Source: Planotetraspora sp. A-T 1434 (GTDB lineage Bacteria > Actinomycetota > Actinomycetes > Streptosporangiales > Streptosporangiaceae). From it: a stretch of 64,000 bases of DNA. The notes beneath the pieces are model-generated. The model was not told where the DNA came from, ran no database searches, and worked only from the letters and a program-made list of their open reading frames with translations. Shown piece by piece: positions 47,010 through 55,806 of the stretch (within the stretch, counting starts at the first letter, position 1; each line of letters begins with the position of its first letter). Location: contig NZ_JAOEGB010000003.1 of the NCBI RefSeq assembly GCF_025420585.1, positions 1 to 64,000 on the forward strand. Direction: 5' to 3'. The position numbers and the translations under genes were made by a program.

Positions 47010-48676
47010 GCCTCCTCGCCCTCGCGCATCGGGATCCGCACGCCGCGCTCCTGGGCGACCTCGACGGCGTGGTCGTAGCCCGCGTCGACGTGCCGGATGA
47101 CGCCCATGCCCGGATCGTTGGTCAGCACGCGGCGGATCTTCTCGCCCGCGAGAGCCGTGCCGTCCGCGACGGTGACCTGGCCCGCGTGGATGGAGCGCCC
47201 GATGCCGACGCCACCGCCGTGGTGGATCGAGACCCACGACGCGCCGGAGGCGACGTTCACCATCGCGTTGAGCAGCGGCCAGTCGGCGATGGCGTCGGAG
47301 CCGTCGAGCATCGCCTCGGTCTCCCGGTACGGCGAGGCCACGGACCCGGCGTCGAGGTGGTCGCGGCCGATGACGATGGGAGCCTGGAGCTCACCCGACG
47401 CCACCATGTCGTTGAACCGCTCGCCCGCCTTGTCGCGCTCGCCGTACCCGAGCCAGCAGATCCGCGCGGGCAGGCCCTGGAAGTGGACGCGCTCCCCGGC
47501 CATCCGGATCCAGCGGGCCAGTGACTCGTTCTCCGGGAACAGCTCCAGGATGGCCCGGTCGGTGGCGGCGATGTCCTTCGGGTCGCCCGACAGCGCGGCC
47601 CAGCGGAACGGGCCCTTGCCCTCGCAGAACAGCGGCCGGATGTAGGCGGGGACGAAGCCGGGGAAGTCGAACGCCCTGCCGTACCCCGCGAGCTGGGCCT
47701 CGCCGCGGATCGAGTTGCCGTAGTCGAAGACCTCGGCCCCGGCGTCTTGGAAGCCCACCATGGCCTCGACGTGCCTGGCCATCGACTCGCGCGCCCTGGT
47801 CGTGAAGCCCTCGGGATCCTTGGCCGCCTCGGCGGCCATGTCCTCGAACGCCACCCCGATCGGCAGGTAGGCCAGCGGGTCGTGCGCCGATGTCTGGTCG
47901 GTGACGATGTCGATCTCCGCACCCCGCGCGAGCAGGTCGGGTACGGCTTCCGCCGCGTTGGCCTCGACGCCGATCGAGAGCGGCCTGCGCTGGTCGCGGG
48001 CCTCGTAGGCGAGGCGGAGGGCCTCGTCGAGGTCGGCGGCCCTGACGTCGAGGTAGCGGTGCTCGATGCGCCGGTCGATCGACCGGGGGTCGCAGTCGAT
48101 GCAGATCGCCACGCCGTCGTTCATGGTGACGGCGAGCGGCTGGGCGCCGCCCATGCCGCCCAGGCCGGCCGTGAGGGTGATCGTCCCGGCCAGCGACCCG
48201 CCGAACTTCTTGGCCGCCACGGCGGCGAAGGTCTCGTAGGTGCCCTGCAGGATGCCCTGGGTGCCGATGTAGATCCACGATCCGGCGGTCATCTGGCCGT
48301 ACATCGTGAGCCCGAGCTGCTCCAGCCGGCGGAACTCCGGCCAGGTGGCCCAGTCGCCCACGAGGTTGGAATTGGCCAGAAGCACGCGGGGCGCCCACTC
48401 GTGCGTCGTCATCACGCCCACCGGGCGGCCGGACTGCACGAGCAGCGTCTCGTCGGCCTTCAGCGTGGCCAGCGTGCGGGTGATCGCGTCGAAGGAGCGC
48501 CAGTCGCGCGCGGCCTTGCCGGTGCCTCCGTAGACGACCAGCTTGTCCGGATGCTCGGCCACCTCGGGGTCGAGGTTGTTCATCAGCATGCGGAGGGCGC
48601 CCTCCTGCTGCCAGCCCCGCGTGTTCAGCGTCGTGCCGCGCGGCGCCCGGACTGGACGCGGACCGCTGCTCTGCAT
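47006..48676 (-). CDS. hutU: urocanate hydratase (urocanase)
   Basis: HutU adds water to urocanate to give imidazolone propionate, using tightly bound NAD+ as electrophile. It is 556 residues, the normal length. The hallmarks are [78 protein letters not shown] and the C-terminal [20 protein letters not shown]. The ATG at 48676 has GGGGAGG 6-7 nt upstream. An upstream in-frame ATG at 48727 overlaps the promoter and operator and is rejected. It is the first gene of the four-gene hut operon. Confidence 0.95.
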   Translation of the reverse strand: MQSSGPRPVRAPRGTTLNTRGWQQEGALRMLMNNLDPEVAEHPDKLVVYGGTGKAARDWRSFDAITRTLATLKADETLLVQSGRPVGVMTTHEWAPRVLLANSNLVGDWATWPEFRRLEQLGLTMYGQMTAGSWIYIGTQGILQGTYETFAAVAAKKFGGSLAGTITLTAGLGGMGGAQPLAVTMNDGVAICIDCDPRSIDRRIEHRYLDVRAADLDEALRLAYEARDQRRPLSIGVEANAAEAVPDLLARGAEIDIVTDQTSAHDPLAYLPIGVAFEDMAAEAAKDPEGFTTRARESMARHVEAMVGFQDAGAEVFDYGNSIRGEAQLAGYGRAFDFPGFVPAYIRPLFCEGKGPFRWAALSGDPKDIAATDRAILELFPENESLARWIRMAGERVHFQGLPARICWLGYGERDKAGERFNDMVASGELQAPIVIGRDHLDAGSVASPYRETEAMLDGSDAIADWPLLNAMVNVASGASWVSIHHGGGVGIGRSIHAGQVTVADGTALAGEKIRRVLTNDPGMGVIRHVDAGYDHAVEVAQERGVRIPMREGEEA

Positions 48677-48717
48677 GTTGGACCTCCCCGCCGGCCACCG
48701 CCGGACCAGTCTAAGAC

Positions 48718-48756
48718 ATTCATTCACATCTAAGGAGAATGAATAGATTCAGTCAA
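48718..48756 (-). promoter_or_regulatory. hutU promoter with operator in the spacer
   Basis: On the minus strand TTGACT (48751-48756) and TTAGAT (48728-48733) are exactly 17 bp apart. The spacer contains TGAATCTATTCA (48740-48751, TGAAT/ATTCA arms). ATTCATTC (48718-48725) mirrors GAATGAAT (48737-48744). TGAAT-N2-ATTCA resembles sites of RpiR-family repressors, and an rpiR gene lies immediately upstream. Confidence 0.55.
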
Positions 48757-48777
48757 TACCTCTGGGGCATCTTCGCC

Positions 48778-48866
48778 CGTGATCATGCGTCTTACCCTCA
48801 CTGCATGATCACGTACGGCAACATCGCACGTCAGCTGGGATGCCGAGGAATGGGTGCATGATCACG
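48778..48866. repeat. 53-bp-period repeat, site 3 (three cores)
   Basis: CGTGATCATGCGT at 48778-48790 is followed by TGCATGATCACG at 48802-48813 and again at 48855-48866; the last two are exactly 53 bp apart. The interior is unlike that of sites 1 and 2, apart from TTCC near the core. The array lies between rpiR and the hutU promoter. Confidence 0.8.
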
Positions 48867-48884
48867 CAATGAGGGGGGTGCCGG

Positions 48885-49745
48885 CTAATCGGTGAATAGA
48901 CCTCGGGCCGCCGCCGAGTGCTCGAACGCCTCCAGCCGGGCCTCGGCCCCCGGGATCTCGTCGACCATCGACTCCAGCAGCACCCGGCCGAGCATCATGG
49001 GCGCGCAGGCCGTGTCGAAGACGAGCTGGGTGCCCACCGCCGCCGGCAGCAGGACGTCCGACAGGGCCGCGGCCGGCGCGAAGGCGCTGTCGGCGATGGT
49101 CACCACGCTCAGCCCGGCCTTGCTTGCGATGGACAGGGCGTCCGTCAGCTCGGCGGGGTAGCGCGGCAGCGCGAAGCAGAGCAGGGCGCTCGCTCCGGCT
49201 CCCGCCGCCTGCTCGATCCGGTCGGCGAGCATGGAGCCCCCCTCGTCGATCAGCCGGACGTCGGGGTGGACCTTGGCCGCGAAGTAGGCGAACCCGGCCG
49301 CCTGGGCGGCGGCCGCGCGCAGGCCGAGCACGAGCAGCGGCCGCGAGGGCGCCAGCAGGCGGGCCGCCCGCACGACCGGCCCCTTGTCTGCCAGCAGCCC
49401 CGCGAGGTGCTGCAGGTTGGCGATCTCCGCCAGCACCGCCCGCTGCGGCTCGCTCAGCGACGTGTCCTCGCCCTTCTCACTGGCGGCCGGGAAGTCGGAC
49501 ACGCCGAGCCCGCGGATCTCCTTGCGCAGCGCCGGGTAGCCGTCGAACCCGAGTGTCATCGCGAACCGGGTCACGGACGGCTGGCTGACCCCCGCCAGCT
49601 CGGCGATCTCGACGCTGGACAGGAAGGCCGCCTGCGCGGCGTGCTGCACCAGGCAGTGCGCGATGCGCCGCTGGGCGGGGGTCAGCCGGTGCCCTTCGAA
49701 CAGGCGCAGCAGGCGCGCCTCCGGCGCGGCGTCGTCCGGGTTCAT
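48885..49745 (-). CDS. RpiR-family regulator of the hut genes
   Basis: This is 286 residues. The N-terminal RpiR helix-turn-helix is LTPAQRRIAHCLVQHAAQAA, then SVEIAELAGVSQPSVTRFAM and LGFDGYPALRKEI. The C-terminal SIS domain (LLVLGLRAAAAQAAGFAYFA, near residue 145, then VVTIADSAFAPAAALSDVLL) normally senses a sugar phosphate. It follows hutH after 24 bp on the same strand and precedes the hutU operon, so it is most likely the local regulator. Actinobacterial hut loci are more often under HutC/GntR-type or other control, so this pairing is somewhat unusual. Confidence 0.88.
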   Translation of the reverse strand: MNPDDAAPEARLLRLFEGHRLTPAQRRIAHCLVQHAAQAAFLSSVEIAELAGVSQPSVTRFAMTLGFDGYPALRKEIRGLGVSDFPAASEKGEDTSLSEPQRAVLAEIANLQHLAGLLADKGPVVRAARLLAPSRPLLVLGLRAAAAQAAGFAYFAAKVHPDVRLIDEGGSMLADRIEQAAGAGASALLCFALPRYPAELTDALSIASKAGLSVVTIADSAFAPAAALSDVLLPAAVGTQLVFDTACAPMMLGRVLLESMVDEIPGAEARLEAFEHSAAARGLFTD

Positions 49746-49769
49746 GGCTCTCCAAGGGGGGTGCGTCCA

Positions 49770-51299
49770 TTACAGCTCGGCCAGTGCGCCGAGGAGGCCC
49801 GCCGCCGCCGCCACGTCCGCCGTGAGGGGGCGGTCCTCCATCGACGGATCAAGTGTGGCGTCCGCCAGCGCGTACGCCCGCCCCGCCGGGAGAGAAAGGT
49901 CGCTCCACTCCGCCTTCTTCACGTCGTCGCGCTGGCGCAGCGCCCGCACGGCGGCGACCAGCTCACAGCCGAGGACCAGCCGGTACGCCTCGACCATGCG
50001 CAGCGCCTGGCGGGACGCCTGCGAGGCGAAGCTCGCCGCCTCCTCCACGCTCCGGGACAGTACGGCATGGCCGAGCGAGGCGGGGGCGGCCGCGTTGCGC
50101 ATCTCGGCGATGGCGGCGTTCGCGCTGTATTCGAGGATGAGCATCCCAGAGCCCGCCGACACCTCGTCGGCCAGGAACGGCCGGAGGCCGGTGATGGCCG
50201 GTTCGGCGAGGGCCGACAGCCGCGCGGCCGACAGCCGGGCGGTCGGCAGCGTGGCGAGGGAGAGCTGATCGAGGGCCAGCGCCAGGTGCGCCGAGTAGAA
50301 CCCGCCGTGGTGGTAGGCGGCGGGCCCGTCGGGGCCGTCCGCGCTGATCAGCGGATTCTCCGCGCCGGCGTTCAGCTCGATCGCGAGCACGCGCTCCAGC
50401 GCCTCGGACGCCTCCAGCGCCGGCCCGTGGATCTGCGGGAAGCAGCGGAAGGCGTACGGGTCCTGGATCCGGCCGGTCGGCGGGCCCGGCCGGTCGGGCG
50501 CGCCCACCACCCGCCGGACCTCCGCCGCGGCGCGGACGTTGCCCGGATGGGGACGGGCGGCGTGCACCGGCTCGGCGTACGCCTCCAGCGAGCCGCCGAC
50601 GGCGAGCAGCGAAAGCCCGGCCACGACGTGCGAGGCCCGGAGCAGCCCGTCCACGGCGCTGCGCGCCAGCGCCGCCTGCCCGAGGGTGAGCGCGTTGCTG
50701 CTGATCAGGGCGAGCGCGTCGCTCGTTTCGAGGCTGATCGGGGACGGCGGCGCGGAGCGTGGGCCCTCGCCACTGTCGGCGGCCATGAGCCAGGGGTGCT
50801 CTCCGGCGAGGGCGAGCCCGAGCTGGGAGAGCGCGGACAGGTCGCCGGTGCCCACCGCGCCGTACTCGTTGACGAGCGGGTGCACCCCCGCCTCCACCGC
50901 CGCGGCGAGCGCCTCGACCACCTCGACCCGAAGCCCGGCGCCGCCCGCGAGGAGCTGGTTGAGCCGTACGGCCAGCATCGCGCGGACCTGCCTGCCCGGC
51001 AGCGGGTCGCCGATCCCGCCCGCGTGGCTGCGGAGCAGCCGCAGGCCGTGCAGCCCGAGATCGCCGGGCGCGACGTCGAGGGTGCGGTTGGCGCCGACGC
51101 CGGTGCTGCGCCCGTAGACGCGCCTGGTGGCCACCAGCTCGTCCGCCATGCGCCAGGAGCTCGCGACGACGTCGAGCGCCCCGGGCGCCGGCTTCACCCG
51201 CGCCGCGCCGTCGGCGATGAGCGCCACCGTGTCGCTATCCAAGCCGCGTCCGTCCAGCTCGATCAGCGGGATGTTCATGTCTGCATTACGAGACGGCAT
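49770..51299 (-). CDS. hutH: histidine ammonia-lyase-family enzyme with altered MIO triad
   Basis: This is 509 residues of the aromatic amino-acid ammonia-lyase family: RRVYGRSTGVGANRTLDVAP (catalytic Tyr loop), LRLLRSHAGGIGDPLPGRQV, ISLETSDALALISSNALTLG, GRIQDPYAFRCFPQIHGPAL and AENPLISADG, all close to HutH. The segment that should read ASGDLAPLAH is EYGAVGTGDLSALSQL: residues 150-152 are Gly-Thr-Gly instead of Ala-Ser-Gly, the triad that cyclises to the MIO electrophile. Activity on histidine is therefore uncertain. The ATG at 51299 has a GGGGG site; an ATG 7 codons in has none. The gene diverges from a quaternary-amine type ABC importer and is followed by rpiR and the hut operon. Confidence 0.85.
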   Translation of the reverse strand: MPSRNADMNIPLIELDGRGLDSDTVALIADGAARVKPAPGALDVVASSWRMADELVATRRVYGRSTGVGANRTLDVAPGDLGLHGLRLLRSHAGGIGDPLPGRQVRAMLAVRLNQLLAGGAGLRVEVVEALAAAVEAGVHPLVNEYGAVGTGDLSALSQLGLALAGEHPWLMAADSGEGPRSAPPSPISLETSDALALISSNALTLGQAALARSAVDGLLRASHVVAGLSLLAVGGSLEAYAEPVHAARPHPGNVRAAAEVRRVVGAPDRPGPPTGRIQDPYAFRCFPQIHGPALEASEALERVLAIELNAGAENPLISADGPDGPAAYHHGGFYSAHLALALDQLSLATLPTARLSAARLSALAEPAITGLRPFLADEVSAGSGMLILEYSANAAIAEMRNAAAPASLGHAVLSRSVEEAASFASQASRQALRMVEAYRLVLGCELVAAVRALRQRDDVKKAEWSDLSLPAGRAYALADATLDPSMEDRPLTADVAAAAGLLGALAEL

Positions 51300-51385
51300 T
51301 ACCCCCGTCCCCCCTTTGATCTGCGCAAACGCGAGTAATCAAGACTTAACATTCAGCTATTGACATATCTTCATTCATCCAAGAG

Positions 51386-51405
51386 TCTGCATGACTACAT
51401 GCAGA
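51386..51405. promoter_or_regulatory. inverted repeat TCTGCATG-ACTA-CATGCAGA in the opuC-like operon leader
   Basis: These are perfect 8-bp arms 17 bp before the ATG of the ATPase gene. A TTGACA lies at 51360-51365. TTCATTCA at 51371-51378 repeats the ATTCATTC/GAATGAAT motif of the hutU promoter, suggesting one regulator for both. This intergenic region also carries the hutH promoter on the minus strand (TTGGAT, 17 bp, TAGCTG). Confidence 0.5.
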
Positions 51406-51422
51406 ACGGCAAGGTGGTGTCA

Positions 51423-52520
51423 ATGATCCGATTCGACTCCGTGTCCAAGCGGTTCCCCAACGGCACGACGGCGGTTGACGACCTCTCGGTGGAGTTCTCC
51501 GAGGGCGGCATCACCGTGCTCGTGGGGTCCTCCGGCTGCGGCAAGACCACCACGCTCCGGATGATCAACCGGCTGGTCGACCCCACGGCGGGGACGATCA
51601 CGCTAGGCGGGCGCGACGTCCGCGACCTGCCCGCCGCCCGGCTGCGGAGGGGCATCGGATACGTCATCCAGCAGGCGGGTCTGTTCCCGCACCGCACGGT
51701 GCTGGACAACATCGCCACCGTGCCGACGCTGCTCGGCTGGGGGCGGCGCAAGGCCAGGGCCCGCGCCGCCGAGCTGCTGGAGGTCGTCGGCCTGCCCGCC
51801 GACGCCGGCAAGCGCTACCCGAACCAGCTCTCCGGAGGGCAGCAGCAGCGCGTCGGCGTCGCCCGGGCGCTCGCCGCCGACCCGCCCGTCCTCCTCATGG
51901 ACGAGCCCTTCGGCGCCGTGGACCCCGTCGTCCGGGCTCTCCTCCAGGACGAGCTCATCCGGCTCCAGGCCGAGCTGCGCAAGACCATCGTCTTCGTCAC
52001 CCACGACATCGACGAGGCCGTACGGCTCGGCGACCAGATCGCGATCTTCCGTACCGGCGGCCACATGGTGCAGTGCGCCCCGCCCGCCGAGCTCCTCGCC
52101 CGGCCGGCCGACGACTTCGTGGCCGGGTTCCTCGGATCCGAGCGCGGGCTCAAGCTGCTCTCCCTCGTCACGCTGGCCGGCGTGCCGTACGAGCCGGTCG
52201 GGTCCGTACGGAGCACCGCCACCGTGAAGGAGGCGCGCGACGCGGCGGCGGGGCGGTGGCTGCTGGTGGTCTCTCCCGACGGCGGACCGGCGGGCTGGCT
52301 CGACACCGGCGCGCTCGAAGGGCTGCCGGGCACCTCCGCCGTCGCGGGCCTGGCGCTGGCGCCCGCACGCGGGCTCCGCGACTCCGACTCGCTGCTGTCG
52401 GCGCTCAACGAGACGGTCTCCTCCCCCGCCGGAGTGGCGGTGCGGGTGGACGCCGCGGGCGTGGTCACCGGCGTCACCGGGCAGGACGTGCTGCACGCCC
52501 GCCAGCGGAGCCTGACGTGA
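51423..52520 (+). CDS. QAT-family ABC transporter ATPase (ProV/OpuCA-like)
   Basis: This is 365 residues. Walker A is VGSSGCGKTTTLRMINRLVD (near residue 35), then the Q-loop QQAGLFPHRTVLDNIATVPT, signature LSGGQQQRVGVARALA, Walker B VLLMDEPFGAVDP and switch His in FVTHDIDEAVRLGDQIAIF. The C-terminal 120 residues form a CBS-like regulatory part as in glycine-betaine transporters. The ATG at 51423 has GGTGG upstream. It is the first of four genes, overlapping the permease by GTGA. Confidence 0.9.
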   Translation: MIRFDSVSKRFPNGTTAVDDLSVEFSEGGITVLVGSSGCGKTTTLRMINRLVDPTAGTITLGGRDVRDLPAARLRRGIGYVIQQAGLFPHRTVLDNIATVPTLLGWGRRKARARAAELLEVVGLPADAGKRYPNQLSGGQQQRVGVARALAADPPVLLMDEPFGAVDPVVRALLQDELIRLQAELRKTIVFVTHDIDEAVRLGDQIAIFRTGGHMVQCAPPAELLARPADDFVAGFLGSERGLKLLSLVTLAGVPYEPVGSVRSTATVKEARDAAAGRWLLVVSPDGGPAGWLDTGALEGLPGTSAVAGLALAPARGLRDSDSLLSALNETVSSPAGVAVRVDAAGVVTGVTGQDVLHARQRSLT

Positions 52521-53164
52521 CCATCGAATGGCAGTGGCTGTCCACGCACACCGATGACCTGTGGGCGCTGTCGCTCGACCATCTGTCGACCGCGATTCCG
52601 GCCGTGCTGCTCGGCCTGCTGATCGCGCTGCCGCTCGCCGTGGTCGCGCATCGCATCCGGCCGCTCCGCGGAGTCCTGCTGGGGCTCTCCAACATCATGT
52701 TCACCGTGCCGTCGCTGGCGCTCTTCGTCATCCTGCTGCCGATCACCGGGCTGACCAGGACGACCGCGATCACGGGTCTCACCATCTACACGCTGGTGGT
52801 CCTGCTGCGGAACACCGTCGAGGGGCTCGACAGCGTGCCCGCCAAGGTGCGGGAGGCCTCGCTGGCGATGGGCAGAGGACGCGTCGGCACCCTTCTTAAG
52901 GTCGAGCTGCCGCTGGCCCTGCCCGTGATCATGGCGGGGGTCCGGGTGGCCAGCGTCATGACGATCTCCCTCGTGAGCGTGGCCAGCTACATCGGGTACG
53001 GCGGGATCGGCCAGCTCTTCACCGACGGCTTCCAGCGGAACTTCCCGACGCCCGTCATCGCCGGAGTCGTCCTCACGCTGCTGCTCGCGCTGGCCGCCGA
53101 CGCGCTGCTCGTCCTCGTGCAGTGGCTCTGCACCCCGTGGATCCGGAAGGGAGCACGCGCGTGA
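52517..53164 (+). CDS. QAT-family ABC permease 1 (OpuCB-like)
   Basis: This is 215 residues with about six membrane segments: LDHLSTAIPAVLLGLLIALP, LGLSNIMFTVPSLALFVILL, LVVLLRNTVEGLDSVPAKVR (EAA-loop side) and ASYIGYGGIGQLFTDGFQRN. The GTG start overlaps the ATPase stop (GTGA), as does its own stop with the next start. It works with permease 2 as a heterodimer. Confidence 0.88.
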   Translation: MTIEWQWLSTHTDDLWALSLDHLSTAIPAVLLGLLIALPLAVVAHRIRPLRGVLLGLSNIMFTVPSLALFVILLPITGLTRTTAITGLTIYTLVVLLRNTVEGLDSVPAKVREASLAMGRGRVGTLLKVELPLALPVIMAGVRVASVMTISLVSVASYIGYGGIGQLFTDGFQRNFPTPVIAGVVLTLLLALAADALLVLVQWLCTPWIRKGARA

Positions 53165-53823
53165 TCGACCTGTTGTCGCAGCTGGCGGCCTGGCTGACCT
53201 CCTCCGGCCAGTGGGCCGGCCCGGAGGGCATCGCCCAGCGCCTCCTGGAGCACGTCCAGTACTCCTTCCTGTCCACCATCGTGGCCGCGCTCATCGCCCT
53301 GCCCATCGGACTGTTCATCGGGCACACCGGCCGGGGCGCGTTCTTCGCCATCAACATCTCCGGGTTCGGGCGGGCCCTTCCGACCGTCGGGGTCGTCACG
53401 CTGGTCTTCCTGGCCAGCGGGCTCAGCATGACCCCGGTGTACGTCTCCCTCATCGCCCTCGCCATCCCGGTGATCGTGACGAACACCTACGCGGGCATGA
53501 TCGCGATCGAGGCCGACACCAAGGACGCCGCCCGCGGCATGGGGATGACCGGCCTGCAGTCCCTGTGGCGGGTGGAGATCCCGCTGGCCGCCCCTCTGAT
53601 CATGACGGGGCTGCGGCTGGCAGCCGTACAGGTCATCTCGACCGCCACGATCGCCGCGTACGTCAGCTTCGGCGGCCTCGGCCGCTACATCTTCGACGGG
53701 CTCGCCCAGCGCGACCTCACCCAAGTCCTGGGCGGGGCAGTGCTCGTCGCCGGCCTCGCCGTGACCGTCGACCTCATCCTCGCCGGGGTCAACCGCGTCC
53801 TGTTCCGCCACCGCCTCACCTAG
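53161..53823 (+). CDS. QAT-family ABC permease 2 (OpuCD-like)
   Basis: This is 220 residues from a GTG overlapping the previous stop. It is membrane spanning: VQYSFLSTIVAALIALPIGL, INISGFGRALPTVGVVTLVF, VTNTYAGMIAIEADTKDAAR (EAA loop), MTGLRLAAVQVISTATIAAY and a C-terminal VDLILAGVNRVLF. The binding-protein gene begins 31 bp downstream. Confidence 0.88.
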   Translation: MIDLLSQLAAWLTSSGQWAGPEGIAQRLLEHVQYSFLSTIVAALIALPIGLFIGHTGRGAFFAINISGFGRALPTVGVVTLVFLASGLSMTPVYVSLIALAIPVIVTNTYAGMIAIEADTKDAARGMGMTGLQSLWRVEIPLAAPLIMTGLRLAAVQVISTATIAAYVSFGGLGRYIFDGLAQRDLTQVLGGAVLVAGLAVTVDLILAGVNRVLFRHRLT

Positions 53824-53854
53824 TCGCAGTGTCACCCCTCAGTTTGGAGCCCCC

Positions 53855-54787
53855 ATGAACCGTAGGAACTTCGCGGCCGGCGCGCTCGCGCTCGCCGTAC
53901 TGCCCATGCTCGCCGCCTGTTCGGGGGGCGCCACCACCCTCGACACGCCGGCGTCCGCGCCGGGCTCCGCCGCCGCCGGCGACTCGGCGATCGTGATCGG
54001 CACGGCCAACTTCTCCGAGAACCAGATCCTCGGCTACCTCTACGCCGACGTCCTCAAGGGCGCCGGGCTCACGGTGACCGTCAAGCCCAACCTCGGCTCG
54101 CGGGAGATCGTGGTGCCCGCCCTGCAGAACGGCGACATCGACCTCCTGCCGGAATATCAGGGCAGCCTCCTGCTCTACCTGGACCCCAAGGCGACCGAGA
54201 GCGACTCCGACGCCCTGCAGAAGGCGCTCACCGCCAAGCTCCCTCAAGGCCTGGCCGTCCTGCCGCCGTCGGCGGCCGAGGACGCGGACGTCTTCACCGT
54301 CACCAAGGAGAGCGCCGCGAAGTACGGCCTGAGCACGCTCGCCGACCTCGCCAAGCACAACGGCAAGCTCGTCTTCGGCGGACCGGCCGAGGACAAGACC
54401 CGCCAGATCGGGCTGGTCGGCCTCAAGGAGGTCTACGGCGCCGAGTTCAAGGCGTTCAAGTCGCTCGACGCCAGCGGGCCGCTGGTCAAGGGGGCCCTCA
54501 AGAGCGGCGACGTGGACGTGGCCAACCTCTTCAGCACCGACGCCGACATCGTCAAGAACGGCTGGGTCATGCTGACCGACCCCAAGCACCTCATCCCGGC
54601 CCAGCGGATCGTGCCGCTGATCCGCACCGGCAAGGCCACCGAGACGGTCAAGACGGCCCTCGCCAAGCTCAACACCGCGCTGACCACCGAGGAGCTGAGC
54701 AAGCTCGACGCCCTCGTGGACGTCGAGCACCAGGACCCGGACACCGTGGCCGCCGAGTGGTCCAAGGCCCACGGCCTCTCCGGCTGA
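53855..54787 (+). CDS. QAT-family (glycine betaine/choline/ergothioneine-type) substrate-binding lipoprotein
   Basis: This is 310 residues with lipobox LAAC (Cys22) and a Ser/Ala-rich linker. The OpuAC/ProX-type body has VIGTANFSENQILGYLYADV, KPNLGSREIVVPALQNGDID, LLPEYQGSLLLYLDP, GLVGLKEVYGAEFKAFKSLD, LISxG-like VDVANLFSTDADIVKNGWVM and IVPLIRTGKATETVKTALAK. It binds a quaternary ammonium or related cationic ligand outside the cell. Its setting opposite hutH suggests a histidine-derived or betaine ligand. The stop is 4 bp from the convergent DinB-like gene. Confidence 0.88.
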   Translation: MNRRNFAAGALALAVLPMLAACSGGATTLDTPASAPGSAAAGDSAIVIGTANFSENQILGYLYADVLKGAGLTVTVKPNLGSREIVVPALQNGDIDLLPEYQGSLLLYLDPKATESDSDALQKALTAKLPQGLAVLPPSAAEDADVFTVTKESAAKYGLSTLADLAKHNGKLVFGGPAEDKTRQIGLVGLKEVYGAEFKAFKSLDASGPLVKGALKSGDVDVANLFSTDADIVKNGWVMLTDPKHLIPAQRIVPLIRTGKATETVKTALAKLNTALTTEELSKLDALVDVEHQDPDTVAAEWSKAHGLSG

Positions 54788-54791
54788 CGCG

Positions 54792-55676
54792 TCAGGCGCC
54801 GGGCGACCGGGGATGGGAGTTCGACGGCAGGCGCACAAAGCGCAGGAACGCGGGCAGCAGCCAGGGCCGCGGGCCTCGGACGAGCACCTTGCCGGTGAGC
54901 GCGGCCCGCGCCTTGCTGATGCGACCGAACAGCATCAGGTGGAGCGCCACCGGATCGAAGGACAGCCGTACGTCCGCGCCGGGGCCTGGATCTTCGACGG
55001 ACAGCCGGCCCCTGTGCAGCACGATGGTCACGGGTGCGGTGTGCCTGGAGTGGAACTCGACCGCGATGCGGCGGTCCCCCTTGGAGGCCTCGTTGTCGTC
55101 CCCCAGACGGCCGATGTCGTGGCGCAGCATGCCGACGAGGAACAGGTCGAAGAACAGCGCGGCGTCCTGCGGCCGCATCGGCCAGCGCGCGCCGGTGGCG
55201 CGGGCGATGTCCCAGCCGTGGATCATCAGCTCGTTGACCAGATGGGCGACGACCCCGGCCACGGGAACCCGCGCGCTGCCGAGCCACAACACCGGCTTCG
55301 CCGGGTCGAGGCGCTCGCTCCCCTCCAGGATGCGGTCGATGTCGGCGCGCAGCCGCTCCGCGAGCGCCTCCGGATCGCGCTCGGTGTACTCGCTCAGGAC
55401 CTGCTCGTTGAGCTTCGCGACGGTGTCCACCGTGGCGCCCAGGATGTCCTGCTCGAGGGTGGGGAACGGATGCGAGATCCCGTCCGGATCCATGATCGCG
55501 GTGTACCACGAGGCGATGGTGCCCACATGCGCGGCGGTTTCGGCCACCGACCACTCCGCGGTCACCTTGGCATGAGGATCGCGCGTGGAGCACACCATGG
55601 CCGCGAACCGCTCCCCGGTCTCTCTGAGAGAGCCACGTGCCGCATCCCACTGACCGTGCGTGATTTCTCCGGCCAC
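54792..55676 (-). CDS. DinB/MDMPI-family protein (mycothiol-dependent maleylpyruvate isomerase-like)
   Basis: This is 294 residues. The N-terminal four-helix DinB-like domain has the metal His pattern AEWSVAETAAHVGTIASWYT (His near 51) and VVAHLVNELMIHGWDIARAT (H-x3-E-x3-H). The C-terminal part (VTIVLHRGRLSVEDPGPGAD, LMLFGRISKARAAL, VLVRG) is SCP2-like, as in actinobacterial MDMPI proteins. Family members are mycothiol-dependent transferases or isomerases; no substrate can be assigned. Convergent with the binding-protein gene, with only 4 bp between stops. Confidence 0.8.
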   Translation of the reverse strand: MAGEITHGQWDAARGSLRETGERFAAMVCSTRDPHAKVTAEWSVAETAAHVGTIASWYTAIMDPDGISHPFPTLEQDILGATVDTVAKLNEQVLSEYTERDPEALAERLRADIDRILEGSERLDPAKPVLWLGSARVPVAGVVAHLVNELMIHGWDIARATGARWPMRPQDAALFFDLFLVGMLRHDIGRLGDDNEASKGDRRIAVEFHSRHTAPVTIVLHRGRLSVEDPGPGADVRLSFDPVALHLMLFGRISKARAALTGKVLVRGPRPWLLPAFLRFVRLPSNSHPRSPGA

Positions 55677-55806
55677 GTTTCCGCCCTCCAGAGCTTTCTG
55701 GACCGTGCTCTTTGGACGGGGTCAGGCTAACAAGCGGCCGGTGGGAGGCCGTTATCCTCACGTGCGCTGACCTTAGGAACCATAACGACGGCATGGAGGC
55801 AGACAG

